Below, piece by piece: positions 18,048-26,728 of a stretch of DNA of 64,000 bases. This stretch comes from Rhodobacterales bacterium (GTDB taxonomy: Bacteria > Pseudomonadota > Alphaproteobacteria > Rhodobacterales > Rhodobacteraceae), in NCBI GenBank assembly GCA_025362795.1, contig JANYFE010000067.1:1-64000 (forward strand), written 5' to 3'. The position numbers and the translations under genes are program-made. Below the pieces are notes generated by a model. It searched no databases. It saw nothing but the letters and a program-made list of their open reading frames with translations, and was not told the DNA's origin. Position 1 is the stretch's first letter. Every line of letters starts with the position of its first letter.

Positions 18048-18971
18048 CTAGTCCTCCAGAATGGTGTCGAGGCGCAGCAGGTGGCGGACGACCTTTTCGC
18101 GCAGGGCTTTGGCGTCGGCGGACGACCATGTCTGAAACCCCTGCCCCGATTTCATGCCAAGTTTGCCGTCTGCGACCATCTTTTGCAGCAGGGGCGACGG
18201 GCCCTGGCGGTTTTCCAGATCGGCCAGCACGGTATTGTGGATATCAAGCGTCAGGTCGGTGCCCACCAGATCGGCGTTTTCCAAGGGGCCGAGGACGGCA
18301 AGGCGCCGCCCAAAGCTGGCCTTGATGACCATATCAACCGACTTGGCGTCGCAGATACCGCGTTCAACCAGACTGATCGCCTCGCGCCACAAGGCGTGTT
18401 GCAGCCGGTTGCCGATAAAGCCGGGAACATCCTTTTCAACGCGGACCGGGGTTTTGCCGGCTTGTGCCAGCAAGTCCATCATGGCTGTCATGGTCGGTTC
18501 GGACGTGTCGGCGGTGCGGATCACCTCGACCAGCGGAATAAGGTGCGGCGGGTTCCACCAGTGGGTGCCAAGGGCACGCTGTTTCAACCGCAGACCGGAC
18601 TTGATTTCGGTGATCGGCATGACGGACGTGTTGGAGGCGAGGATGGCGTCCTCTCGCGCGTGGGCTTCGATTTCGGCGAAGATCGCCTGTTTCAGCGCCA
18701 TCTTTTCCGGCGCCGCCTCGAACACCACGTCGGCCTCGCGCACGGCACCGGGGATCGTGTCGAACACCTTGATCCGTTTCAAGGCGCGGGCGATGTCGGG
18801 TTCCGACACGCCCATCAGATGCAGGCTGTCGGTGACGCGGGCGGGCAAGGCGGCGCGGGCTTCCGGCATGGGGTCGGTGACAGCGACATGCTGGCCCACG
18901 CGCGCCAAGATCAGTGCGATGCCGTGGCCCATGAGACCCGCGCCGATCACCGCAATCTGCTGGGTTTTCAT
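18048..18971 (-). CDS. 3-Hydroxyacyl-CoA dehydrogenase family protein
   Basis: This 307-residue NAD-dependent dehydrogenase starts at the ATG at 18971 (MKTQQIAVIGAGLMGHG), which has AGGGG upstream. The Rossmann glycine motif GAGLMG, the substrate segment ASNTSVMPITEI and the catalytic His in THWWNPPHLIPLVEVI are present. A C-terminal helical domain with DVPGFIGNRLQHALWREA follows. Family members oxidise 3-hydroxyacyl-CoA or free hydroxy acids; the substrate here is unknown. Its TAG stop is part of the CTAG target next to the IS481 end, so the insertion just spared the gene. Confidence 0.88.
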   Translation of the reverse strand: MKTQQIAVIGAGLMGHGIALILARVGQHVAVTDPMPEARAALPARVTDSLHLMGVSEPDIARALKRIKVFDTIPGAVREADVVFEAAPEKMALKQAIFAEIEAHAREDAILASNTSVMPITEIKSGLRLKQRALGTHWWNPPHLIPLVEVIRTADTSEPTMTAMMDLLAQAGKTPVRVEKDVPGFIGNRLQHALWREAISLVERGICDAKSVDMVIKASFGRRLAVLGPLENADLVGTDLTLDIHNTVLADLENRQGPSPLLQKMVADGKLGMKSGQGFQTWSSADAKALREKVVRHLLRLDTILED

Positions 18972-18975
18972 GCCC

Positions 18976-19767
18976 CTACCCCGCCGGATAGCCGCCATCG
19001 GCGTATAGAATGTGGCCGGTGTAGAAATCGGACGCCTTGGAGGTCAGGAACAGCAATGGCCCGGCAAGGTCTTCGGGCTCGCCCAGACGGCCCTTTGGCA
19101 CGCGGGCGAGGAACCCGGCACGGACGGCTTTGGCGTTGTCGTTATCCTCGAACATCCAGGAGGTGAGCGGGCTGCGGAAAACGGTTGGTGCGATGGCGTT
19201 CACCGTGATGCCTAACGGCCCCAGTTCGCAGCCAAGCGCCTTGGTGATACCGTCCACGGCGGGTTTGCTGGCGCAATAGACGGTGTAGCCCGCGGGATGA
19301 CCGAGCAAACCGCGGGCGGAGGAGACGAGGACGATTTTCCCCTCACCCTGCGCCTTCATCTGCGGCGTGGCAGCGCGGGCGAGGAGCCAGCTTTGGGTAA
19401 CGTTGGCATCCATCACGGCCAAGAAGTCCGCCGGGGCCATCGCGTCGATCTTGGCGACCTTGTTCATGCCAGAGGCTATGACGAGGATATCGAGCCTGCC
19501 GTAGGTTTCGACGGCTTTGGCGACCAGCGCGGCGCAGGCGGCTTCGGTGTCGGGACGGGTATTGACCTCGACCACTTCGGCACCACTGTCGCGGCATTCG
19601 GTGGCGATGGCGGCGAGTTCATTGGCCTTACCAGCCGCCAGCACCAGCTTGCAGCCGGCACCCGCCATAACGCGGGCGGCGACCATGCCGAAGGCTCCGG
19701 ATGCGCCGGTGATCAGGGCAACCTTGCCTTTGACGTCGAACATAGCGAGCGGGTTCCGCAAGGTCAC
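18976..19767 (-). CDS. SDR-family oxidoreductase
   Basis: This 263-residue classical short-chain dehydrogenase has cofactor motif TGASGAFG, active-site Ser in VSSARG and YTVYCASK with catalytic Tyr and Lys. The C-terminal GHILYADGGYPAG is typical of the family. The GTG at 19767 follows GGAGG inside the cupin gene end; the ATG at 19743 is an alternative. The substrate is unknown. It lies in the IclR-linked operon between cupin and hydroxyacyl-CoA dehydrogenase. Confidence 0.87.
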   Translation of the reverse strand: MTLRNPLAMFDVKGKVALITGASGAFGMVAARVMAGAGCKLVLAAGKANELAAIATECRDSGAEVVEVNTRPDTEAACAALVAKAVETYGRLDILVIASGMNKVAKIDAMAPADFLAVMDANVTQSWLLARAATPQMKAQGEGKIVLVSSARGLLGHPAGYTVYCASKPAVDGITKALGCELGPLGITVNAIAPTVFRSPLTSWMFEDNDNAKAVRAGFLARVPKGRLGEPEDLAGPLLFLTSKASDFYTGHILYADGGYPAG

Positions 19768-20116
19768 GGCCTCACCTCCGGCGGATAGGGGAAGACGACC
19801 AGCATCTTGCAGACGTGGTTCGAGCGGTTGATGATTTCGCGCACTTCGCCGGGTGCAATGGTGGCCGAGTCCATTGGACCAAGCACGGTTTCCGTGCCGC
19901 CGATGATCACCGTCATCGCGCCTTCCAGCACGACATAGACCTTCTCGAATGGCGTCGCATCCGGCCCTGCCCCCCCCCCGGCAGAAACTGCGAATAGCCT
20001 ACCCATTGGTTCACCGGCCCACCCGGTTCAAACCCCTGCAAGCGGAAGCCGACGACACCGCGATGGTTCGGGGCCTCGTAGGTTTTGGCGTCTTCAAACC
20101 GCTTTACCAACATCAT
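19764..20116 (-). pseudogene. Small cupin-domain protein, frameshifted at a G10 tract
   Basis: The first frame reads MMLVKRFEDAKTYEAPNH and continues to VNQWVGYSQFLPGGG. The second frame continues GAGPDATPFEKVYVVLEGAM...LGPMDSATIAPGEVREIINRS, a cupin barrel, and ends at 19764. The break falls in a run of ten G (19970-19979, C on the plus strand). Eight or eleven G would join the two halves into one protein of about 117 residues. It may be a slippage-controlled gene, a decayed gene or a sequencing artefact. Confidence 0.8.
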
Positions 20117-20140
20117 CCGGCCCTCCTAAACCGTCGTGTC

Positions 20141-20977
20141 TTAGAACGCCTCGCCCGCCTCGATCCGGTAACCTTGCGATTTGTCGATCATGGCGACCAG
20201 CCGGATGATGCAGCCGTCGCCTCTGTCCCAGTTCCACGGGAAAAACGCGAAGGTGCAGCGTTTTCCGGTGACGGCGTCCAGATCGCCGCCGACGTTTTCG
20301 ATGCCGAGAATGCCCGCCTTGAACAGAATCTGATGGACAGGCTCCCACAGCGGAAAATCCTTTTTCCAGTCGCCGCCGCCGGTATGGTCGAACCATTCCT
20401 GTTCCAGATGCGGCAGCAGGGGACCGTTGCGCTGCGGGCCGATGGCGGTGGCGAGCGGGTGGTCGTTGGCCTGGGTGTCATGGCCGACGACCTCGACACC
20501 CTTTTTTACCATCCATTCCCCGGCCGAAGGCACAAATCCCGGGCAATAGGCGAAATAGTCGCCGTCCTCGTACTGATGGTGCCAGCCGGTGTTGATGATC
20601 AGCACATCGCCGGGGCGGATGGCGTGGCCGCAGGCGGCCTCCAGATCATCGCCGGTGATGAATTCCCATTTCTTCTTGGGCATGCCGACAACAATCCCGG
20701 TGCCAAAGAAATGCGGCAGCGGCACTTCGTCGATGAACGGCGTGCCCTGCACCACATGGGCGGGCGCGTCGATGTGGGTGGTTGCGTGCATCTTGGTGGT
20801 GATGCGCTGGCTGAGCACGCCGGACTTAGCCATGTAGTGGATACGCTCGATCTTGGTATCCTGAAAATAGGGCCAGCTCGGGTTCTGAAACCCGAAGCGG
20901 TGGGACAGGTTGTAAAACTCCAGCCCCATCGAGTTGTCGAGGTTGCCCTGAAATTCGATGCCGCGCACTTTGGCCAT
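20141..20977 (-). CDS. Cyclase-family metal hydrolase (kynurenine formamidase-like fold)
   Basis: This 278-residue protein has the cyclase-family metal motif HATTHIDAPAH (residues 64-74) and a second conserved region GDVLIINTGWH. Family members hydrolyse amide or lactam bonds (formylkynurenine, isatin). The start at 20977 (MAKVRGIEFQ) follows GGGAGGGG. It is the first gene of the IclR-linked operon, divergent from the regulator. The precise substrate cannot be told. Confidence 0.85.
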   Translation of the reverse strand: MAKVRGIEFQGNLDNSMGLEFYNLSHRFGFQNPSWPYFQDTKIERIHYMAKSGVLSQRITTKMHATTHIDAPAHVVQGTPFIDEVPLPHFFGTGIVVGMPKKKWEFITGDDLEAACGHAIRPGDVLIINTGWHHQYEDGDYFAYCPGFVPSAGEWMVKKGVEVVGHDTQANDHPLATAIGPQRNGPLLPHLEQEWFDHTGGGDWKKDFPLWEPVHQILFKAGILGIENVGGDLDAVTGKRCTFAFFPWNWDRGDGCIIRLVAMIDKSQGYRIEAGEAF

Positions 20978-21024
20978 CTTACGCCCCTCCCAAGCCGCTA
21001 TGTCCCACATATTGATACATATGC

Positions 21025-21055
21025 ACCGTATAGCGGTCAGTATGGATGTCCGCTA
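21025..21055. promoter_or_regulatory. Candidate IclR operator
   Basis: In the divergent gap between the cyclase and IclR genes an inverted repeat pairs TAGCGG (21031-21036) with CCGCTA (21050-21055). A shorter one (ACCG/CGGT) overlaps its left half. The location fits a shared operator. Confidence 0.35.
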
Positions 21056-21116
21056 GGTTGTCGCTGAATCGCATTGCGGGCTGGCTTCGGGTTTCAGAAG
21101 CTGGCAAAGGGGCGGA

Positions 21117-21845
21117 ATGATGGACGACGGCAAATCCCGAGACGGCATTCAGGTGATCGCCCGCGCCGCTGCGGTGCTGCGGGCGCTGAAGGACAGTCAG
21201 ACTGGTCTCAGCCTGGGGCAGATTGCTGAACGGGTCGGCCTGCCCCGCTCTACGGTGCAGCGGATCGTAGCGGCTCTGGTCGAGGAACGGCTGCTGATGA
21301 CCGCCCGCAAAGGCGTGCGGCTGGGGCCGGAGTTACAGAGTCTGGCAGAGGCGGCCCGGCACAGCACCGTCGACCTTTGCCGACCCTATCTTATTGAACT
21401 GGCTCATAAAACCAGAGAAACCGTCGATCTTTCGATGCCACGTGGCGGCCGCATGGTTTTCCTTGATCAGGTGCAGGGCATCCATCGGCTGCGGGCGGTA
21501 TCCTCGGTGGGTGAAGTGTTTCCGCTGACCACGACTGCCAATGGCCGCGCCTATCTGGCGCTTTTGGGCGATGAGACGGCGGCGGATCTGACACTTGGGG
21601 AATCGGGCGACTGGCCCGATCTGCACGACCGGCTGGTCAAAGTACGCGACGCTGGTTTCGCCGAGGATCTGGATGACCATACCGAAGGCATTTCCGCCGT
21701 CGGCATCGCATTTCGGGATCTGGCTGGCGACGTCTACGCGATTTCCGTTCCGATTCCGTCTTCGCGGTTTGCCGAGATGCGCACACCGGTGGTCGCCGCC
21801 CTCTTGACGCTCAAATCCGAACTTGCGCAGCTGTTCGAGGGCTGA
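21117..21845 (+). CDS. IclR-family transcriptional regulator
   Basis: This 242-residue protein has an N-terminal winged helix-turn-helix (GLSLGQIAERVGLPRSTVQRIVAAL, about residues 30-55) and an IclR effector domain (FLDQVQGIHRLRAVSSVGEVFPL...). It is divergent from the cyclase-cupin-SDR-HADH set and probably controls it. IclR proteins commonly bind aromatic or aliphatic acids. Its 3' end is 5 bases from that of the convergent dioxygenase gene. Confidence 0.9.
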   Translation: MMDDGKSRDGIQVIARAAAVLRALKDSQTGLSLGQIAERVGLPRSTVQRIVAALVEERLLMTARKGVRLGPELQSLAEAARHSTVDLCRPYLIELAHKTRETVDLSMPRGGRMVFLDQVQGIHRLRAVSSVGEVFPLTTTANGRAYLALLGDETAADLTLGESGDWPDLHDRLVKVRDAGFAEDLDDHTEGISAVGIAFRDLAGDVYAISVPIPSSRFAEMRTPVVAALLTLKSELAQLFEG

Positions 21846-21850
21846 TCCCG

Positions 21851-22720
21851 TCATGCCGGTGCCAAGACAAAATCATGTTCAACCAGATGGAACGGACTGC
21901 TGAAACCGGCCTCAGCGATGGTTTTGTCGGCGGTGGTCCAGTTGAATTTCGCCATCAGGCTGGCTTTGACGCCAAAGACGGCATCCGAAGTGATGTAAGG
22001 GTCGTCAGGGTCGAAGATATGCGTCACCAGCGACTGGAAGCCCGGCGCGTCGATCATGTAGTGCAGATGGGCGGGGCGGTAGGGGTGGCGTCCCAGGGCC
22101 CCGAGCAGTTTGCCAACCGGGCCATCATCGGGGATCGGATAGTATTTTGGCTTGACCCCGCGGAACCAGTAACATCCATCCGGGCCGGTGCGGAACACGC
22201 CGCGCAGGTTGAAATCGGGTTGAATGCCCTTTTGCTGCACATCGTAGAAACCTTCGTCATTTGCCTGCCAGACGTCGATTTTGGCCGAAGCTATCGGGTT
22301 GCCCGCCGTGTCGAGAATGCGGCCGCGCACCAGCATCGGTTCGCCCTTGGCATCAAGACAAATGTCGGCCCCCATCGGCAATTCGGGCGCATCGGCGATG
22401 TGGAACGGACCGAGCACGGTGGATTCAGAGGCGCCGTTGGGTCTGCGGTTGTTGATCGCATCGACCAGCATCGACACCCCCAGCACATCGGACAGCAAGA
22501 TGAACTCCTGGCGCCAGTCGGTGCAGGTGTGGCCGGTGTCGGTCAGGAATTTGACGGCGGTCAACCATTCCTCGGTGGTAGGCTCGATTTCTTTCACCGC
22601 CGCGTGCAGATGGCGCACCAGCACAGCGATGACCTGTGACAGCCGCGCATCCTTGGCGTTGCTGTTGCGCGCAATCACCACATCGGCGCTGCTTTCTTCG
22701 GTAAAATAGCCACTTTCCAT
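21851..22720 (-). CDS. Intradiol ring-cleavage dioxygenase, probable hydroxyquinol 1,2-dioxygenase
   Basis: This 289-residue non-haem Fe(III) enzyme has the N-terminal helical dioxygenase domain followed by the catalytic barrel. Likely iron ligands are Tyr159 (GFYD), Tyr193/194 (PKYYPIP), His218 and His220 (RPAHLHY), matching the spacing of catechol 1,2-dioxygenases. The start at 22720 (MESGYFTEES) is 4 bases after the monooxygenase stop. With maleylacetate reductase in the operon, hydroxyquinol is the expected substrate and maleylacetate the product. Confidence 0.87.
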   Translation of the reverse strand: MESGYFTEESSADVVIARNSNAKDARLSQVIAVLVRHLHAAVKEIEPTTEEWLTAVKFLTDTGHTCTDWRQEFILLSDVLGVSMLVDAINNRRPNGASESTVLGPFHIADAPELPMGADICLDAKGEPMLVRGRILDTAGNPIASAKIDVWQANDEGFYDVQQKGIQPDFNLRGVFRTGPDGCYWFRGVKPKYYPIPDDGPVGKLLGALGRHPYRPAHLHYMIDAPGFQSLVTHIFDPDDPYITSDAVFGVKASLMAKFNWTTADKTIAEAGFSSPFHLVEHDFVLAPA

Positions 22721-22724
22721 GGGT

Positions 22725-24491
22725 TTACCTCGCCAGAAGTTTTTTGAAGACCCGGCGCAATTCAGCGGCCGGGTTGTCGGCCAGACCCTCTGAACGCCAA
22801 CCAACATGGTGGTCGGGGCGCACCAACAGGCAGCCGGAATCGCTGATCTCGCGGATGCGCGCCCAGTCACCGGTATGATCCAGATAGGGGCGGCGAGGAC
22901 CGATCAGATGGGCCCTGATCGGCAGGCCAAGTTCCGCAGCGACTTCGTCCGCCGCCGATAGCCAAGCCGCGCCCCCGATGCCGGTAAAGATCGTAAATCG
23001 ACCATGGCCGCACAGGTCCAGCGTGGAGTGTTTGCCACCCTTGTCGTCGAACAGCCAGACATGGGGAAGGCGGGCGCCGGGCCATGTGGTTGGTTGATAG
23101 TGCAGTTCGGCGTCCAGATCGAAGGCCGGTTCGATCTGGCCATCCGTCACTATGGCGTCGGATCGGTAGCGCTGGTTCATCTCGACACCATGGGCGTCGA
23201 ATTCGTATTTCTTGAATGCGATGGCGTCCCGCAAAGCGGCGCGTTGGGCTTCGCCGGCGGACGTGGCATCGCAGCGCGCATCCATGCTGGCTTTGATCTT
23301 GTCGATATCAGTGCCGCCGGTCATGCCCAAAGCCTGAAAAATCGGACCGAATTCACCGATGGACTGGTTTGCGCGGGTGACGATTTGTTTGGCAATCGGC
23401 GCACGTTCCGTGGAAAAGCTGTCCAACAGCGCCGGGCCGGCGTGGCCTTTCAGCACTGCGGCCAGCTTCCACGCGAGATTGAACGCGTCCTGAATCGACG
23501 TGTTAGAGCCAAGCCCGTTCGACGGCGGATGGCGGTGCGCCGCATCGCCCATGATGAACACGCGGTCTTTTTGCATGCGGGTGGCGTACATGTTGTTGAC
23601 GGTCCATGTGTTGGCGCTGATGAGTTCAATTTCCAGCGCCGGGTCGCCCACAAGCTGACGGGCAACCTGGGTTGCAAGGGCCGCATCGACCACGGGAACC
23701 GGCTGACTGATGTCATAGCCCCAGACAATCAGCCATTCATTCCATGGCCTTATCATCCGAACCAGGCCCATTCCGATGCCCCCGACATCCGCACCCGGCT
23801 GCATAACCCAGTACAGAACAGAGGGACGGTGCGCGACGTAGCGGGACAGATCGGCGCGGAACAGGATGTTCATCGAACCGCCGACGCCCATGCGGCCCTC
23901 GAACGGCAAATTCTCCTGCTCTGCAACCAGAGAATTGCCGCCATCGCACCCGGCCAGATATTTGGAGCGTATGGTGACTTCGCGGCCGGTCAGGCGGTCA
24001 AGGCAGGTTGTTGTGACACCTGAACTATCTTGCACATGCCTTTGATATTCCGTGGACATTCGTGACTGCGTACCGCGAGAACAGGCGGTTTTGAACAGCA
24101 AGGGTTCCATGAAGGTCTGCGGCAGATCGTTCATCAGGGTGGGCGAGGACATCAGATGTTCCGCCTTGGCCATCGGATGGGTGCCCCAGGAATTCATCCG
24201 TCCGATTTCCTCGCCCGCGAGGCTTTCGCAGAAGATATTCTCGCCCATCAGGTGTTGCGGCGTGGCGTAAAGATACGCCTCGTCCTCGATGCCCAGATCG
24301 CGCAAAACCTCCATCGTGCGCTGGTTGGTGATATGAGCGCGGGGCGTGTTTGCCAACCAGCGATATCGGTTTATCACCATGTTCTCAATGCCATAGCTGG
24401 CCAGAAGTGCGGCAGTGGCGGACCCTGCGGGGCCAGTGCCGATAACCAGTACGTCGGTGGTGATGTCGGGCATATTCGTCTCCGGGGTCAT
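22725..24491 (-). CDS. FAD-dependent phenol/resorcinol-type monooxygenase
   Basis: This 588-residue group A flavoprotein hydroxylase has the FAD motif GTGPAGSATAALLASYG near the N-terminus and MGDAAHRHPPSNGLGSNTSIQDAFNLAWKL further on, as in TfdB and phenol 2-monooxygenases. A C-terminal thioredoxin-like domain is expected from the length. Its start overlaps the maleylacetate reductase stop (ATGA at 24488-24491). In this operon it most likely hydroxylates resorcinol (or a related phenol) to hydroxyquinol. A halophenol substrate cannot be excluded. Confidence 0.85.
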   Translation of the reverse strand: MTPETNMPDITTDVLVIGTGPAGSATAALLASYGIENMVINRYRWLANTPRAHITNQRTMEVLRDLGIEDEAYLYATPQHLMGENIFCESLAGEEIGRMNSWGTHPMAKAEHLMSSPTLMNDLPQTFMEPLLFKTACSRGTQSRMSTEYQRHVQDSSGVTTTCLDRLTGREVTIRSKYLAGCDGGNSLVAEQENLPFEGRMGVGGSMNILFRADLSRYVAHRPSVLYWVMQPGADVGGIGMGLVRMIRPWNEWLIVWGYDISQPVPVVDAALATQVARQLVGDPALEIELISANTWTVNNMYATRMQKDRVFIMGDAAHRHPPSNGLGSNTSIQDAFNLAWKLAAVLKGHAGPALLDSFSTERAPIAKQIVTRANQSIGEFGPIFQALGMTGGTDIDKIKASMDARCDATSAGEAQRAALRDAIAFKKYEFDAHGVEMNQRYRSDAIVTDGQIEPAFDLDAELHYQPTTWPGARLPHVWLFDDKGGKHSTLDLCGHGRFTIFTGIGGAAWLSAADEVAAELGLPIRAHLIGPRRPYLDHTGDWARIREISDSGCLLVRPDHHVGWRSEGLADNPAAELRRVFKKLLAR

Positions 24492-25546
24492 TGTGGCGGG
24501 TCGCCGTGCCAGGCGCGTTGCAACATTGCGCGAAGGGACGCGCGATCAAGGGGGCGCGGGTTCCAGTAAGGGTTTTCCAAGGCAAGTCCGACCGCGCGAT
24601 CAAGGTCAGATTCGGCAAGGCCAAAGTCGCGCAGCGCAAGCGGCGCACGCAAGCGTTTCGCAAAGCGATGCAGTTCGCAGCCAGCGGGGCCATTCAGCAG
24701 TTTATCAAGAGGATCAAGACCTTCTGAGCCGCCGTTATACGCAATGCTATGCGGCAGAAGGATTGCATGGGTTTCGGCATGCGGCAGAGCGAAACTGCCG
24801 CCGAGCGTATGGCACAATTTGTGATGCAGGCTCATCCCGACCTGGCCAAGAACGACGCCACACAGGAACGCGCCATATTGGCTGCGACCACGGGCAATAA
24901 GATTTTCGGGGTTTTCAATAACTTGTGGCAAGCTCTGCAACAACGCCTCCAGCCCCTGCATCGCAAGGGTGGCGGTCAGCGGGTTGCGGTCGCGGGCGTA
25001 GAGCGCCTCTGCGGCATGGGCCATTGCGTTCAGCCCGGAGGCAACCGTCAGCGCGATGGGCAGCGTGGCGACCAGGGTCGGGTCATAGATGATGACCTCG
25101 GGCTGGACCTTGGGGTTTGTGATCGTGGTCTTTTTGCCGGCTTCGGTCTGCCCAAGGATCGCGGTCGCTTCGGACCCCGCGTAGGTCGTGGGGATCGCGA
25201 TTTGCGGCAAGTCAGTGTGCAGCGCAAGCGCCTTGGCAAGCCCGATGGCAGAGCCGCCGCCAAGGGCCACCAGGCAATCAGCGCCGACGGATTTGACGAA
25301 TTCAAAAGCCTTTGCAGTTACTTCCATCGGCGTGTGCATCCTGGCACCGGCGTAAACCTCGGCAATCCGGGGGCCGACAGCCGTGGCGAAATTGCGGGCG
25401 TTGGCTTGTTGTGACGCGGTGGAAACCAGGAGCGCCCGTTGACTGCCCAGCGCTGCCAGTTCTTCTGCGACGGCGACGGCAGCCGGACCGCCAAAGCGCA
25501 CCCGCATCCGAGCCAATTGCAGTGTGAACGCGGTCTGAAACTGCAT
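24488..25546 (-). CDS. Maleylacetate reductase
   Basis: This 352-residue member of the iron-alcohol-dehydrogenase superfamily is of the MacA/TfdF type. GGGSAIGLAKALAL binds the nucleotide; PTTYAGSEATAILG and HHKLCHTLGGSFALPHAETHAILLP are typical of maleylacetate reductases. It reduces maleylacetate to 3-oxoadipate. A GGGGAG site precedes the ATG. It is the first gene of the cassette, divergent from the LysR regulator. Confidence 0.9.
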   Translation of the reverse strand: MQFQTAFTLQLARMRVRFGGPAAVAVAEELAALGSQRALLVSTASQQANARNFATAVGPRIAEVYAGARMHTPMEVTAKAFEFVKSVGADCLVALGGGSAIGLAKALALHTDLPQIAIPTTYAGSEATAILGQTEAGKKTTITNPKVQPEVIIYDPTLVATLPIALTVASGLNAMAHAAEALYARDRNPLTATLAMQGLEALLQSLPQVIENPENLIARGRSQYGAFLCGVVLGQVGMSLHHKLCHTLGGSFALPHAETHAILLPHSIAYNGGSEGLDPLDKLLNGPAGCELHRFAKRLRAPLALRDFGLAESDLDRAVGLALENPYWNPRPLDRASLRAMLQRAWHGDPPQ

Positions 25547-25626
25547 ACAACTCTCCCCATTTGCACTCTAACTTGGAAAGTTGTGGAACTTGATCGCAAA
25601 CCGGCATCATTATATAGCTATCAGGT
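25547..25626. promoter_or_regulatory. Divergent promoter region of the resorcinol cassette
   Basis: The 80 bases between maleylacetate reductase and the LysR gene are AT-rich and contain ATATAGCTAT at about 25612-25621, a small dyad. LysR regulators usually bind such divergent gaps at T-N11-A sites; the exact site is not clear. Confidence 0.35.
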
Positions 25627-26577
25627 ATGAAAATTGACCCAAGCCAGCTGGAAGTGCTCGCGGCGATTGTCGATTGCGGTGGGCTGACCGAGGGGGCGGC
25701 GATGCTTGGCAAGTCGCAGCCTTCACTGTCGCGCACGGTCGCGGCACTGGAAGCGCGGCTGGGGGCAGCGTTGTTTTACCCGGGTAGACGCCCCTTGGTG
25801 GCAACGGAACTGGGGCTGCGGCTGGCCGAAGAGGGGCGGCGCATCTTGCAGGCCTCTGGCGCAGCGGCTTTGGCGGTTGCCAGCTCCCGGGCGGGCAAGG
25901 CCGGGGCGGTTCGGATGGGGGGAACGCCGATTTTCATGGATGGCGTGATTGTTGCGATGATCGCAGGCTTCCAGATGCAGAACCCGGATGTCCGGATCGA
26001 GCAAAGCTATGGTTACGCTGGGGAATTGTCAGAGCGGGTGTTGAATGGCACGCTCGACCTGGCGATTTGTCCGATGCGGGCCGAGGATGTGGCGGCGGGT
26101 TTGCTGTTTGATGGGGTGTTGCCGGGGCGCAATGTGATTGCCTGCCGCGAGGGGCATCCGCTGGCGCGAGCGCATGCGGTGACCGCGGCGGATTTACTGC
26201 GCTTTGCGTGGATCGCGCCGCCCGCCAATTCGCCGCTGTTTCAGGATTTGCAGCGGGTTCTGAGCGGGCTGGGGGCGGAGACGTTTCGGGTCAGCTATTC
26301 GGGGGGCAGTCTTTCGGCGGTGATGGAGATGCTGGCGGGGTCGGACTCGCTGACGGTTCTGCCCTATTCGGTCGTGTTCAGCTTGCGGCGGCAATACCGG
26401 ATTTCGACACTTTCGATCAAGATCGAGCATCCGGATCGACGATTGGGGATATTGTCGGCCAACGGCGGCAATTTAAGTCCGGTGGCCAGGCGTCTGCGAA
26501 GTTTTGTGCTGGGGCAATTTGAAACTCTGGCGGCGACGATCCAGCACCGGGAGCGGCAGCAGGTGTGGCGGCGGTAA
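25627..26577 (+). CDS. LysR-family transcriptional regulator
   Basis: This 316-residue protein has an N-terminal helix-turn-helix (LEVLAAIVDCGGLTEGAAMLGKSQPSLSRTVAALEARLG) and a substrate-binding domain (GGTPIFMDGVIVAMIAGF...LDLAICPM). It is divergent from and probably activates the resorcinol cassette. The likely inducer is an aromatic substrate or ring-cleavage product. Confidence 0.9.
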   Translation: MKIDPSQLEVLAAIVDCGGLTEGAAMLGKSQPSLSRTVAALEARLGAALFYPGRRPLVATELGLRLAEEGRRILQASGAAALAVASSRAGKAGAVRMGGTPIFMDGVIVAMIAGFQMQNPDVRIEQSYGYAGELSERVLNGTLDLAICPMRAEDVAAGLLFDGVLPGRNVIACREGHPLARAHAVTAADLLRFAWIAPPANSPLFQDLQRVLSGLGAETFRVSYSGGSLSAVMEMLAGSDSLTVLPYSVVFSLRRQYRISTLSIKIEHPDRRLGILSANGGNLSPVARRLRSFVLGQFETLAATIQHRERQQVWRR

Positions 26578-26728
26578 AGACGTCCAGTTCTGGAAAGACT
26601 TCGGAAGTGTTTAATATCAATAGGTTGAGTTTCGATGATTTACGATCTGTTAAGATCTGTGGGATTTCGGTGTTGACGGGCGCAGAGTTTTCGAAAACGC
26701 AGTTGCGGCAGACCGCCCCACAGCCGCG

